The notes: generated by a model not told the origin, from the letters alone. Shown: positions 1 through 9,092, numbered from the stretch's first letter. The stretch: DNA of 64,000 nucleotides from Roseovarius pelagicus (GCF_025639885.1 NZ_CP106738.1:558001-622000); one strand, 5' to 3'. A program made the numbers and translations.

Positions 1-322
1 AGAGGTCAGTGACGAAATGGACGCGATTGAAGAGCGCCCATGCAGGTGGCGGTCCCGAGGCCGCTTGCGGCGCGGTTCTGTCGCATGCCCCCTCATGTGG
101 TGGGCTGTCGACCGGTAGTGATCTGGGAACCCGATGCGATTTCGTGGGCGGGGCGGCAAAGCCCATATCCTGCGCCACCCTCACTTTGCCCGCATCAAGG
201 CTCGGCCCGAGGATATCGGCGGCAAAGGCGCGCTCATTGGGTGTCAGCGCACGCGAACAGCCGCCCAACGCAATCACAAGACAGGTCGTCAACAGTACCG
301 CATGCCCCGAGAAACGCGCCAT
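1..322 (-). CDS. Partial lipoprotein of unknown function (3' end outside window)
   Basis: The gene runs off the left edge; 107 codons are visible without a stop. The start is ATG at 322, preceded by AGGCGGAA. The N-terminus is a lipoprotein signal peptide: a short basic start, a hydrophobic stretch and a lipobox (LGGC, Cys at residue 22), so the protein is predicted to be lipid-anchored. After the lipobox comes a conserved-looking segment beginning LTPNERAFAAD, then a Pro/Ser-rich stretch. I do not recognise a function. It lies about 180 bases downstream of the next minus-strand gene and may share its transcript. Confidence 0.6.
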   Translation of the reverse strand, partial: MARFSGHAVLLTTCLVIALGGCSRALTPNERAFAADILGPSLDAGKVRVAQDMGFAAPPTKSHRVPRSLPVDSPPHEGACDRTAPQAASGPPPAWALFNRVHFVTDL

Positions 323-502
323 GTTCCGCCTGACACCCGCGCTACGAACACGCATGTTCTATAGATATAATAACGCCGCATAGTGTGGAATTCATGGCAG
401 GCCCCTTTCCCACCAAAACCATCGCGCGTTTTTACACGCAGGCCAAGGGGCCGTGGAATGAAATCTGCGCGCCTTAGGACGCTGTATCGCGCGTAACTGG
501 CA

Positions 503-1540
503 TCAATCGGTGCCACAGAACTTGCCAACACTACTGGTGCGACAGGTGTCCGAATTCAGTTGGAGCCGCTTTGCACCGGACTTTGCCTCATCCGACTTAT
601 CGTCAGATGACTGATCAAGGCTGGTAAAAAGCCCACCTTCCTTGCCCTGACGCTCAAGCCGCTTGGCCGCGATCTCCTTGGTTTCACTCGTTGCTTTCGC
701 CACGCGATTGGCGGTTTCGGCCGCTGCTTTTTCTAGCTGCGCGGCGCGGGTCAAAAAGATCGCGCGCTTTTTCGCGCTGATTGGGCGGGCATCACTACCG
801 ATACCACTGGCAGGCTTTTCCTGCATTGCATTCAGCGCATCATAGTCGATGGCCAGTAACAGATCGAGCAGTGTCTCGTGATTACCGTCAGCATAGGCCG
901 TGATTGCAATGTCATCACCGATATAGCCGCGCGCAAAGATCGGCAGGTTGCCACTGCTGTCAAATTCGTCACGTTTGGACGCATAGAATGTCACACCAGC
1001 GATTTCACCCATGATGATCGGGCGGCCGCTCTGACGCAGCATGACATTGGCGCGGGCAGGATCGTTTTCCAGTTTTTCAGCAAATATTCGACCCGTGGAC
1101 GGATTGTGAGTGGCTGACAGACGGATCGTGCCCGTTGCCCCGACATATTCCCATACATCGCGTTCCGCGCGTGCATTTTCCTTACCAGCCATCATTGATT
1201 TGGCCGCGGTCATTGCCGTGCTTTCGTTGAATTTACTCAGCAGCGTCGCTTTGAGACCCACCATGTCCGCATCACCGAAAACACCAGTATCCTCGGGCGA
1301 CCAGCTGCGCCGGGTCCAACCATTTGGCGCTTCGGGCAGGTAGGTTTTGGCCAACACCTTTGGCGTCTCTGGTGGTGTCCCCACCAGTGCGCCGACGCGC
1401 GTGGATACGGACTGGGTGTAATCCGTCATGGAGTATTCGCCCGGCCCTTTCCCCAAAGCCTGCGCTTGGGAAATGTAATCAACCCCGGCAACCGCACATG
1501 CGGCGACCGCGGCAAAACCGAGTGCAAATTTGTTGATCAT
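503..1540 (-). CDS. Conserved hypothetical exported/membrane-anchored protein
   Basis: This is a 345-residue protein. The start is chosen at ATG 1540 because AGGAG lies 7 bases upstream; a longer frame to 1594 has no such site. Residues 1-20 form a hydrophobic segment (signal peptide or anchor). The middle holds a mixed alpha/beta region without a motif I know. Residues ~270-320 are rich in Ala, Lys, Glu and Arg and look helical, perhaps coiled coil. The tail contains two Cys residues (near DTCRTSS and KFCGTD). It lies 93 bases downstream of ggt on the same strand and may be the last or penultimate gene of that unit. No function is assigned. Confidence 0.7.
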   Translation of the reverse strand: MINKFALGFAAVAACAVAGVDYISQAQALGKGPGEYSMTDYTQSVSTRVGALVGTPPETPKVLAKTYLPEAPNGWTRRSWSPEDTGVFGDADMVGLKATLLSKFNESTAMTAAKSMMAGKENARAERDVWEYVGATGTIRLSATHNPSTGRIFAEKLENDPARANVMLRQSGRPIIMGEIAGVTFYASKRDEFDSSGNLPIFARGYIGDDIAITAYADGNHETLLDLLLAIDYDALNAMQEKPASGIGSDARPISAKKRAIFLTRAAQLEKAAAETANRVAKATSETKEIAAKRLERQGKEGGLFTSLDQSSDDKSDEAKSGAKRLQLNSDTCRTSSVGKFCGTD

Positions 1541-1633
1541 TTCGGCTACTCCTGTCGCGTCGTTCGGCGGCAGTGTCCCCGATAAATCTGGCAAAATTGG
1601 GATGCTTGACTGGCGTCTTTCGGGCGGCAGTAC

Positions 1634-3415
1634 CTACTCTCCCAATGCGACGCCCTCACGACGTGGGTCAGCTCCACCGCGCAAACCGTCGCCGATTGAG
1701 ATCGCATGCAGCCCTGATGTCAGATCGCGCAAGTTCACCTCGTAACCCAGCGCGCGCAGTGGATCTGCCATAGCCTCGGCATTGGTGCCCTCCTCAAGGT
1801 CATAGGTCCCAAAGCGGTTGACCAGATGCGGCAATGCCACGGCCTGTTGCACATCCAGTCCCCAATCAAGATGCGCAATAATCGCATTGGTAACATACGG
1901 AATGATCCGGCTGCCCCCCGGACTCCCTATCAACAGAACCGGCGCCCCATCCTTCAGCACGATCGTTGGCGCCATCGACGAACGCGGACGTTTACCCGGC
2001 TCTACCCGATTAGCGACAGGAACCCCGTCGCGGTGGCTGCGAAATGAAAAATCGGTCAACTCATTGTTCAACAGGAATCCCGCTGCCATCAGGCGCGAGC
2101 CAAATGCACTCTCAATGGTGGTCGTCATCGACAGCGCGTTGCCATAGCGATCGACGATCGACATATGCGACGTTGACGGCAATTCGATCACGTCGCTATC
2201 CGCCCAGTTCAGGGCATGGTCGAACTCGGGCGTTCCAGCCGTCACCTCCGGCAGCGCATCGTCGCCTTTCAGCAATTCGGCCCGCCGCGCCACATAGCTC
2301 GACTCCAGCAAGCCCTGCGTTGGCATCGGCACAAAATCACTATCAGCCATGTAGCGCCCGCGATCGGCAAAAGCGAGCCGGCTGGCATCCCCGATGAGCC
2401 GCCGTGCCTCCACGCTGTGCGGCCCCATCGCGGCCAAATCGAACCCCGACAGCAGGCCAAGCGTCTGCCCCACAGTCAGCGCCCCGGATGATGGTGGTCC
2501 CATGCCACAGATTTCATGGTCGCGATAGGCCGCGCAAACTGGCGCACGCTCGCGCACTTGGTAAATCGCAAGGTCCATTTCGGTCAGCAACCCCGGATTA
2601 TAGGGCGCATTCTGCACAGCGCGCAGGATTTCCCGACCAATCTCTCCTGTGTAAAATACATCTGGCCCGTCTTGGGCGAACGCGCGCAGCGTTTTGCCAT
2701 AGGCCGGGTTGTGTAAGGTCTGACCGACTGGGATCGGTTCTCCATCGGGAAGGAAATAGGCAACCGTTTCTGGAAAGGGTGCGAATGTCAGCGCATTGCG
2801 CACAATCGACTGATGCATACGTTCGCTGACGGTAAATCCATCCTCGGCCAACCGGATCGCATCATCAAACAGCGTGCCCCAATCGGCCTGCCCCCAGCGT
2901 TGATGCGCGGCGTGCAACAATGCAGGCGTGCCCGGAGTACCCACCGACAGGCCACCGGGCACCGCCTTGAAAAAATCCATCGGCGTGCCGTCTTCGGCCT
3001 GAAACATCAATGGCGTTGCGGCCAGCGGGGCGGTTTCTCTGCCGTCGAGTGTGGTGAGACTACGACGCGTCGCGTCCCACCAGACCAGAAAAGCCCCGCC
3101 ACCAAGACCCGAACTTTGCGGTTCGACCAGTCCCAGCACCAGCTGGGCGGCAATCATCGCATCCGCCGCAGTGCCGCCTGCGCGCAGTACCTTTGCGCCC
3201 GCCTCGACAGCAAGGGGATGCGCTGCCGCGATCATCCAGTCATCTGCCACAACCGGTTGACCAGATTCTTTGTGGCGTTGGGCGTCTGCGACTGCGGCGC
3301 TCGTTGCAATGGCACCTGCCCCGCCCAATTCGGGCGCGACAGCATCAGCCGCCTCTTGCGCCACCGCACCGTTGGACAAAAGGAGTGCCGCAGCGAAGAA
3401 AACGAGCCTGCGCAT
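1634..3415 (-). CDS. ggt: Gamma-glutamyltransferase (periplasmic)
   Basis: A 593-residue gamma-glutamyltranspeptidase, an N-terminal nucleophile hydrolase that cleaves or transfers the gamma-glutamyl group of glutathione and related amides, normally in the periplasm. The start ATG 3415 follows AGGAGG. Residues 1-20 are a signal peptide ending AVAQ. Family marks are the substrate-binding Arg in DGRE (near 126), the autoprocessing site TSH at 415-417 with T415 as the likely nucleophile, NNELTDFS (near 450) and the oxyanion motif GSPGGS. Most family members have TTH; here the second Thr is Ser, a mild change next to the nucleophile. The gene starts 40 bases after the 2-hydroxyacid dehydrogenase and is probably co-transcribed with it. 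Confidence 0.95.
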   Translation of the reverse strand: MRRLVFFAAALLLSNGAVAQEAADAVAPELGGAGAIATSAAVADAQRHKESGQPVVADDWMIAAAHPLAVEAGAKVLRAGGTAADAMIAAQLVLGLVEPQSSGLGGGAFLVWWDATRRSLTTLDGRETAPLAATPLMFQAEDGTPMDFFKAVPGGLSVGTPGTPALLHAAHQRWGQADWGTLFDDAIRLAEDGFTVSERMHQSIVRNALTFAPFPETVAYFLPDGEPIPVGQTLHNPAYGKTLRAFAQDGPDVFYTGEIGREILRAVQNAPYNPGLLTEMDLAIYQVRERAPVCAAYRDHEICGMGPPSSGALTVGQTLGLLSGFDLAAMGPHSVEARRLIGDASRLAFADRGRYMADSDFVPMPTQGLLESSYVARRAELLKGDDALPEVTAGTPEFDHALNWADSDVIELPSTSHMSIVDRYGNALSMTTTIESAFGSRLMAAGFLLNNELTDFSFRSHRDGVPVANRVEPGKRPRSSMAPTIVLKDGAPVLLIGSPGGSRIIPYVTNAIIAHLDWGLDVQQAVALPHLVNRFGTYDLEEGTNAEAMADPLRALGYEVNLRDLTSGLHAISIGDGLRGGADPRREGVALGE

Positions 3416-3455
3416 AATGCCTCCTACTTACAAAATCGGCTGACCGACCCGCCCG

Positions 3456-4436
3456 TCAGAGCATGGCCGGGACAACCTGATCCGGGGGCCGGTGCCCGTC
3501 CTGGAACGTCTTGATATTCACCAGAACCTTTTCCCCCATCTCGATCCGCCCTTCGACCGTGGCCGATCCCATGTGGGGTAGCAGAACTACATTTTTCAGC
3601 TCTCGCAGGCGCGGATTGGCCCCATCCTCGTAGACGTCGAGACCCGCCCCCGCAATATCCCCTGCGCGTAACATGCGTGTCAGCGCATTCTCGTCGATCA
3701 CTTCGCCACGTGATGTGTTCACGATCACCGCATCCGGCTTCATTAGTTTCAGCCTCCGCGCGTTCATCAGATGAAAAGTCGAGGGCGTGTGCGGGCAATT
3801 GACGCTGATCACGTCCATCCGCGCCACCATCTGATCCAAACTCTCCCAATAGGTGGCCCCGAGCGTCTCTTCGGTCTCCGGGCGCAGACGCTTGCGGTTA
3901 TGATAGTGGACCTGCATGCCGAATGCCGCGGCACGTTTCGCCACCGCCTGCCCTATGCGCCCCAGTCCCAGAATACCCAACCGCCGCCCCGCGACGCGCC
4001 CTCCCATGAGGGCTGTGGGTGACCAGCCATGCCACTCTCCCGATTGCATCAAGGCCAATCCCTCGGGAATGCGCCGGGTGACACTCAGAATCAGCGCCAT
4101 CGTCATATCGGCAGTGTCGTCGGCCGAAACACCCGGCGTATTTGACACCAGAATGCCACGTTGGCGTGCCGTGGCCACATCAATGTGATCGACCCCTGCC
4201 CCATAGTTCGCGATAAGCTTCAGCCTGTCACCCGCCTGCGCGATCAACCCCGCATCAATCGTATCGCTGAGCGTCGGCACCAGAATGTCCGCATCCCGGA
4301 TCGCCTTGACCAGTTCTTCGCGGCTCATTGGCGTGTCATCCTCGCGCAATGTTGTGTGGAACAACTCGGCCAGCCGGGCCTCGACGACCTCGGGCAAGCG
4401 TCGCGTTACGACAACACTCAGGCGTTCAGTTGGCAT
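3456..4436 (-). CDS. D-isomer-specific 2-hydroxyacid dehydrogenase (glyoxylate/hydroxypyruvate reductase type)
   Basis: A 326-residue NAD(P)-dependent dehydrogenase reducing a 2-keto acid such as glyoxylate or hydroxypyruvate. ATG 4436 is chosen because AGGAGG lies just upstream; the open frame extends to 4460. The dinucleotide-binding motif GLGRIG is at 157-162. Catalytic residues are seen as Arg243 in TSRGEVID, Glu270 in LDVYE and His288 in LPHMG. The true substrate cannot be read from sequence. It heads a minus-strand group with ggt; the divergent SH3-domain gene begins 105 bases away, so the promoters lie back to back in 4437-4541. Confidence 0.92.
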   Translation of the reverse strand: MPTERLSVVVTRRLPEVVEARLAELFHTTLREDDTPMSREELVKAIRDADILVPTLSDTIDAGLIAQAGDRLKLIANYGAGVDHIDVATARQRGILVSNTPGVSADDTADMTMALILSVTRRIPEGLALMQSGEWHGWSPTALMGGRVAGRRLGILGLGRIGQAVAKRAAAFGMQVHYHNRKRLRPETEETLGATYWESLDQMVARMDVISVNCPHTPSTFHLMNARRLKLMKPDAVIVNTSRGEVIDENALTRMLRAGDIAGAGLDVYEDGANPRLRELKNVVLLPHMGSATVEGRIEMGEKVLVNIKTFQDGHRPPDQVVPAML

Positions 4437-4541
4437 GCAGACCCTCCTAGTTCTTTTCACGATGGCGCGTTGATGTCAGAGTGGCGCAGGAATGGACGGG
4501 GCACAAGAACCCCGCGCAAATAGACAGGCAAAAATCGAGTT

Positions 4542-5042
4542 ATGTCGAGAGTTTCCAATATTCTCTGCGCACTGCTTTTGACCGGTGCCCAGACCGTGGG
4601 CGTCGCCGCACAAGATCGCGGCCCCGTCACCATGCTTCCCCTGCCGCGCTACGTGTCAATGAAAGCCTCAGAAGGCAACGTGCGCCGCGGTCCCAGCCGA
4701 ACCCACCGCATCGACTGGATTTTCAAGCGCAAGGATATACCGCTGGAGATCACTGCCGAGCATGGGCATTGGCGACGCATCCGCGACCGGGATGGTGCAG
4801 GTGGATGGATGCACTACTCGTTGCTGTCAGGGGTCCGCACTGCGATCATCGAAACCGACATGGTCGAGATGAAGGCCCAGCCGGACAAGGACGCAATGGT
4901 TGTGGCCCAACTTGAACTTGGTGTGATCGCCCGTGTTCAGGAATGCGATATTGAGTGGTGCCAAATCCGATCCGCAGGCTATCGCGGATGGATTCGAAAA
5001 TCTGATCTATGGGGCGTGAAACCGGACGAGACGCTGCAATAG
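4542..5042 (+). CDS. SH3-domain (SH3_3/SH3b) exported protein
   Basis: A 166-residue protein with an N-terminal signal peptide (cleavage probably after GVAAQ, residue ~24) followed by two bacterial SH3-like modules: residues ~45-100 (NVRRGPS, then WRRIRDRDGAGGWM) and ~110-160 (MKAQPDKDAMV, then WCQIRSAGYRGWI). Such domains bind peptides or cell-wall components, so a periplasmic envelope role is likely. It is divergent from the 2-hydroxyacid dehydrogenase. The ribosome binding site is weak (AGG about 13 bases upstream). Confidence 0.85.
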   Translation: MSRVSNILCALLLTGAQTVGVAAQDRGPVTMLPLPRYVSMKASEGNVRRGPSRTHRIDWIFKRKDIPLEITAEHGHWRRIRDRDGAGGWMHYSLLSGVRTAIIETDMVEMKAQPDKDAMVVAQLELGVIARVQECDIEWCQIRSAGYRGWIRKSDLWGVKPDETLQ

Positions 5043-5117
5043 GAGCACATGAAGGTGCCCCGCTCAGGGCTGGTCGAGAATTCCCTCTGCAAGCGGCACT
5101 TTTTTCACTTTACGCTC

Positions 5118-5146
5118 TTGCACCAAGAATCCAGCCACGTTAGATA
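5118..5146 (+). promoter_or_regulatory. Sigma-70-like promoter of tRNA-Gln
   Basis: TTGCAC (5118-5123) and TAGATA (5141-5146) are separated by 17 bases, and the tRNA begins 13 bases after the -10 hexamer. This fits a housekeeping promoter. It is assigned from sequence only. Confidence 0.5.
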
Positions 5147-5158
5147 ACGCGCCACAGT

Positions 5159-5233
5159 TGGGATGTAGCCAAGTGGTAAGGCAACTGTTTTTGGTACAGT
5201 GTACCGTAGGTTCGGATCCTACCATCCCAGCCA
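5159..5233 (+). tRNA. tRNA-Gln (anticodon TTG)
   Basis: A complete cloverleaf can be folded. The acceptor stem TGGGATG (5159-5165) pairs with CATCCCA (5223-5229), the anticodon stem ACTGT pairs with ACAGT, and the loop TTTTGGT gives anticodon TTG, which reads CAA for glutamine. The T arm is GTAGG/CCTAC around TTCGGAT. G is the discriminator and CCA is encoded. It stands directly left of a recombinase and IS region, and tRNA genes are common island attachment sites. I looked for a copy of its 3' end near the right side of the island and saw none. Confidence 0.96.
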
Positions 5234-5415
5234 AACACTCACAAGATTTCAGCTATCGAGAGACTGCCCGGGTATTGTGGCGTGTTTTGCGAGGCTTGCG
5301 CTGTGAGGTTTCCAACAGAGACCCGCACGTGAGCACAGATCGGGCCAGTTTCAGGCCGTAGTCTCTGTTTGCGATTCCGACGGTACGAGTTTGGGGAATA
5401 AGCCTAAGTTCTGGC

Positions 5416-7044
5416 TTACAGATTTGCGATCTGCTTACGCTGGTCTGACCACGTCGCTGGCAAACCCGATTTGATGAGATAGTTTGACGTCAGAACTTCA
5501 GGCTGCTCACCAACTGCGATCGCATCCAGGATGTCTGGTGCGAGCATCGCAAGATCAACAATATCCTGCACCCGGCGCTTTGATGTGCCCTCGGCCTGTG
5601 CGATCTCAGAGAATGTCTTTCCGGCAATAATCATCGCCATCCACCTCTGCGCTTTGACAATGTTCTGAACCAACGTCAGATCGACTTCCGGTGGCGCGTC
5701 CCCAAGATGCAGTTTCAGCTCGACGCCGCGCCTGCGCATCCGGAATGGCGACGTTAGGATCAGTTCTTCTGTGTTAATCCGGTCTGCATCACATTTAAGA
5801 ACTGAGGCAAGTTCGGTCTGACACAACCGAACGGACACTTCTCCCGGGCTCAGGTCAGCGCGTTCGATCAGATGCAGACATTGCGTGGTCTGCCGGATGG
5901 CGTGCAGGTTAGCTGATTTGGCGGTGACGTCTGATGCGGCCAGATCTTGGATAAAACGCGTCACACTATCAGGGCGCTGCAGATGCTGTCGGACGAGATC
6001 CGCGATCAGCCCTTCCAGTTGCTCCGCGGGCAAACGCCAGGCATCCGGATGCTTCCGGCTCCGATCCTTCACCAGCCTGTTAGAGATATAGTAGCGCAGA
6101 CGCTTGCCATTCTTCTGGCTGTGACTTGGCGTCAGTCGGTCGCCGGTTTCATCAAAGAGCTTTCCCGCCAGCAGGGATCGCGTGGCCTTTCGCTTTGTGC
6201 CCCGGGCCTTTGCGGCTCCGTCTTTCAGCATCTGCTGAACCTGATCCCAGCTGGACGGTTCGATAATCGCGGGTTGCTGTCCCTCGTAAACCTGCCCTTT
6301 GTGCCGGATGCGCCCCGCATAAATCGGATTGCTCAGAATGTGATGAATGTGTCCGCGATCAAATGGCTTGCCTCCGGAGACGCGCCCCGCCCCGCGCATC
6401 CGCCGACGTGACCTGAGGCCGAGATCTTCCGCGCGGTCTTTCACGATACGGATGAGACCATGCTCCAAATACAGATCATAAAGAGCCGTGATGGTTTTTG
6501 CCTCGTCCGGGTCGATCTTCAGTGTCCGGCCATCCGCCTCATACCCAAGCGGCACATTCCCGCCCATCCAGAGCCCCTTGCGTTTAGAGGCCGCGATCTT
6601 GTCCCGGATGCGTTCCGCCGTGACCTCGCGCTCGAATTGAGCGAAGCTCAGAAGAACATTGAGAGTGAGCCGCCCCATGCTGGTGGACGTGTTGAAGGAC
6701 TGGGTGACCGAGACGAAGGACGCATCCGCCTGATCCAGGCGCTCGACCAGCTTGGCGAAGTCAGCCAGAGAGCGGGTCAGCCTATCGATCTTATAGACGA
6801 CGATCTGATCCACCCGCTTCTCGTCCACCGCCTGCATCAGCCGCTGCAAGGACGGCCGTTCGAGATGTCCACCCGAGATCCCGCCATCATCATAACGGTC
6901 GGGTAGCAATTCCCACCCTTCGTGCTTCTGACTGGCTACATAGGCTTCACAGGCCTCCCGTTGCGCATCCAGCGAGTTGAAATCCTGCTCCAGCCCCTCC
7001 TCCGAGCTCTTGCGGGTGTAGATGGCGCAGCGGATCCGACGCAT
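5416..7044 (-). CDS. Large serine recombinase (resolvase/integrase)
   Basis: A 542-residue site-specific DNA recombinase. ATG 7044 overlaps the stop of the upstream DUF2924 gene by one base (TAATG). The catalytic resolvase domain (residues ~1-150) has the nucleophile Ser in IYTRKSS and the family motifs RYDDGGISGG and VVYKIDRLTRS. A recombinase domain follows (~170-280, including KPFDRGHIHHILSN) with a zinc-ribbon-like and helical C-terminal region. Length and layout fit large serine recombinases that move islands or phages. It is the last gene of a three-gene unit with DUF3489 and DUF2924 proteins, a set often seen together in alphaproteobacterial mobile DNA. Confidence 0.92.
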   Translation of the reverse strand: MRRIRCAIYTRKSSEEGLEQDFNSLDAQREACEAYVASQKHEGWELLPDRYDDGGISGGHLERPSLQRLMQAVDEKRVDQIVVYKIDRLTRSLADFAKLVERLDQADASFVSVTQSFNTSTSMGRLTLNVLLSFAQFEREVTAERIRDKIAASKRKGLWMGGNVPLGYEADGRTLKIDPDEAKTITALYDLYLEHGLIRIVKDRAEDLGLRSRRRMRGAGRVSGGKPFDRGHIHHILSNPIYAGRIRHKGQVYEGQQPAIIEPSSWDQVQQMLKDGAAKARGTKRKATRSLLAGKLFDETGDRLTPSHSQKNGKRLRYYISNRLVKDRSRKHPDAWRLPAEQLEGLIADLVRQHLQRPDSVTRFIQDLAASDVTAKSANLHAIRQTTQCLHLIERADLSPGEVSVRLCQTELASVLKCDADRINTEELILTSPFRMRRRGVELKLHLGDAPPEVDLTLVQNIVKAQRWMAMIIAGKTFSEIAQAEGTSKRRVQDIVDLAMLAPDILDAIAVGEQPEVLTSNYLIKSGLPATWSDQRKQIANL

Positions 7045-7457
7045 TACTGTACCCCGAAGTAACGGGGGCCAGACCAATGTGCGCCGGTGATGTGTTTCGC
7101 GATCGCGGAAAGTGAGCGCCAGGTTTTTCCGTCCATGACAAAGCCACTGCCTGTGACTTCGACCTGATAGGTGCGACCGTTCCATTCGCGGATCAGATGC
7201 GATCCCGGTTTTGCGATCGTGGCAACTGTCTTGTCGGCCGCGATCCGTTTCAGGCGCCGGGTGGTTTTGACGGACACGCCGCCCAGCGCCCGGTTTTGCG
7301 CCTCCCAGATCAACACCCGCTTCATAAACTGCGGCGAGAGGTATTTAGGCGTCGGGCGATCAAACATCTCTCTCCAGCGATTAAGGCATTCAGTTCGATC
7401 GAACGCATCGATTTCGGCAATCCGGGAGCCAAGTTCACAGGGGTGCCCGGCACTCAT
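7044..7457 (-). CDS. DUF2924 family protein
   Basis: A 137-residue protein matching the DUF2924 pattern: an N-terminal region with CLNRWREMFDRPTPKYLS, then RTYQVEVTGSGFVMDGK and WRSLSAIAKHITGAHWSGPRYFG. The last segment resembles a small DNA-binding fold found next to recombinases. The function is unknown; the family travels with serine recombinases and is thought to assist them. It overlaps the upstream DUF3489 gene by 4 bases (ATGA) and the recombinase by 1 base, so the three are translationally coupled. Confidence 0.88.
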   Translation of the reverse strand: MSAGHPCELGSRIAEIDAFDRTECLNRWREMFDRPTPKYLSPQFMKRVLIWEAQNRALGGVSVKTTRRLKRIAADKTVATIAKPGSHLIREWNGRTYQVEVTGSGFVMDGKTWRSLSAIAKHITGAHWSGPRYFGVQ

Positions 7458-7717
7458 TGGCTGCCGCTTTCTTCAACAATCCGATACACCGACCCTTTGT
7501 CGGTATCGCTGCGGACGATCAAACATCCGGATTTGCGCTGTGCCGATATCGCAGCCCGCGCCGTGTGAGGCTGCCAGCCAAAGGCCTGTCGGATCTGCGC
7601 AATTGATGCGCCGGACTTGCGGGCCAGCAGCTTTCGAAGCTGCGCGTGGCGCGTGGGTTTGACGCTGACGCGACTTGATACCCCGGTAGTTTTGTTTGAA
7701 CTGCGGGTTGTAGTCAT
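7454..7717 (-). CDS. DUF3489 family protein
   Basis: An 87-residue basic protein. ATG 7717 is chosen for GGAG at a 7-base spacing; the frame opens at 7747. It contains a winged-helix-like stretch (AQLRKLLARKSGASIAQI, then FGWQPHTARAAIS and VYRI) typical of DUF3489, suggesting DNA binding. It is first in the three-gene recombinase unit. The role is inferred as an accessory or regulator of the recombinase. Confidence 0.85.
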   Translation of the reverse strand: MTTTRSSNKTTGVSSRVSVKPTRHAQLRKLLARKSGASIAQIRQAFGWQPHTARAAISAQRKSGCLIVRSDTDKGSVYRIVEESGSQ

Positions 7718-7952
7718 TGGGTTCTCCACTCTGCGGGCAAAGGCCAATCCCTCGCCCTGTACTGAGTGGAGCCCGGCACTTTCCGGGCGGAATATTATGT
7801 CGACAGTACCGCTCCGCCGCGCTCAGAAGTCCAGTCGTTATTACCAGTAGGGCGGGGAGCAGTCATTCGCTGCAGCAGCGCGACGAATAGGATGAACGGC
7901 AGGAAGCAGTCATTCGCCTTGTTCGAAAGCTATTGGACAAATGAAGTGGTAG

Positions 7953-8278
7953 CCTGGCTGCCAGTCAGATAGAAGCAAAGGAGTTGCCAGGAGCTTAATT
8001 GAAAGCACTCGAAAGTTTCTTGATAAGTCATCTAACGAACCTTTACCCTCCTCGCCTCAGCGCGAAGAACAGTCCGATGAAGTTCTGATTTTCGTGATCG
8101 ACGAAAGCTACGACCGCATTGGTGAGTATGTAGATTGGGACGACTACGCTGACGAGGGAGCGGCGACAGATGCGGCCAGCCAGATATTTCTAAGTCGTAT
8201 CAAATCCGAGTTCGATGCCGACTTCGACGAAGCAAACATTGGTCCCGGCGCGGACTTGCCTGCGTTCGTCATGGTGAG
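7953..8278 (+). pseudogene. Broken gene fragment, interrupted by IS3-family remnant
   Basis: An open frame runs from 7953 to about 8278 without a stop and then enters IS sequence. Its content looks coding: a basic-to-acidic sequence with VLIFVIDESYDRIGEYVDW and DADFDEANIGPGADL. No ATG is present in the frame; a GTG at 8094 could start a short product that ends as a chimera within the IS at 8354. I read it as the middle of a chromosomal gene lost at both ends. The family is not recognised, and I did not find the missing part in the window. Confidence 0.4.
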
Positions 8279-8644
8279 CACTATGAACGCCGGGCTGGTA
8301 ATCAGGTCATGCGCCTTGAGCACGCGATACACAGTAGATTCAGAGACAAAATAGCGCTCTTGATCTGTAAACGTCACTGCCAGCTCGCGGGGCGACAGCT
8401 CTGTCTCTGTCAAGGCGAAGTCGACGACTTTGCGCTTCACGTCATCGGGCACGCGGTTCCAAACGTGTTTCGGCTTGGGAGATTGATCCTGCAATCCGGC
8501 CTCACCGCGCTGCAGGTACCGATCGTACCAACGATAGAACGTGGTGCGGGGGATGCCCAATTTGGCCAGCGTCAGGCGCGCTGACAGGTGACTTTCCTCG
8601 ACCAGCCGAATGATCTCTAACTTTTCAGATGCCGGATACCTCAT
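8279..8644 (-). pseudogene. IS3-family transposase orfB, N-terminal fragment (element A)
   Basis: It begins at ATG 8644 and encodes the N-terminal HTH part of orfB (LGIPRTTFYRWYDRY, later SESTVYRVLKAHDLI). IS similarity stops near SPAFIV, before any DDE motif; after that the frame reads chromosomal sequence antisense and stops at 8144. Confidence 0.75.
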
Positions 8645-9006
8645 TCGTGGTCGCCCCCATCTCCCAGCATGCTTTTTTTAAGCAAGCGAAGTTCCAGCGT
8701 TTGTTCCGCCACAACTTCCTTCAGGTCACGGGCTTCGCGGCGAAGGTCCTTCACCTCATCTGTGTTCGCGGCGCGGGCTGTATCGCCTGCCAGACGCCGC
8801 TTGCCGGCCTCCATGAGGTCCTTTGACCATTTGTAATAGATGCCCTGTGATATCCCCTCGCGGCGGCACAGCTCAGCAATGCTGTCTTCGCCACGCAGGC
8901 CATCCAACACGATCTTGATCTTCTCTTCCGATGAATAATGCTTGCGCGTCGCGCGCTTGATATCTTTGACGATCTTCTCGCCAGGGCTTTTCGTTGTCTT
9001 TCTCAT
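8641..9006 (-). CDS. IS3-family transposase orfA (element A)
   Basis: A 121-residue helix-turn-helix transposase subunit with the start at ATG 9006 (MRKTTK). It shows the usual orfA layout: a basic N-terminus, HTH around AELCRREGISQGIYYKW, and a C-terminal leucine-zipper-like stretch. It overlaps orfB by 4 bases, the site where IS3 elements normally make the fused transposase by frameshift. The element lacks its catalytic part, so this protein is at most a repressor-like remnant. Confidence 0.85.
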   Translation of the reverse strand: MRKTTKSPGEKIVKDIKRATRKHYSSEEKIKIVLDGLRGEDSIAELCRREGISQGIYYKWSKDLMEAGKRRLAGDTARAANTDEVKDLRREARDLKEVVAEQTLELRLLKKSMLGDGGDHE

Positions 9007-9092
9007 CGTCCACTCCTCGGTGGCTACGATGAGCAACAAACCCTCTCTTAGCAAATGACCCTATTTGGACCCATAAGCGCTGACGTCAGACA

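Larger units (their letters stand above)
8279..9092 (-). mobile_element. IS3-family element A, 3'-truncated
   Basis: The element runs on the minus strand. Its 5' end appears to begin with TGTCTGACG at 9092, exactly where it interrupts orfB of a second IS3-family element. It carries a full orfA (8641-9006) and the first ~120 codons of orfB. The rest of orfB, with the DDE catalytic domain, is missing; at ~8278 the IS sequence joins a broken chromosomal gene. It is non-autonomous. Confidence 0.75.

Noticed and set aside
7858..7920. Two copies of GCAGTCATTCGC about 50 bases apart as att sites or start of a CRISPR
   Set aside because: Only two short copies, no regular spacing and no further repeats; no CRISPR array or cas gene is seen in the window.
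8094..8354. 86-residue plus-strand frame as an intact gene
   Set aside because: Its last ~25 codons are IS sequence read antisense; it is a chimera of a broken gene and an IS remnant.
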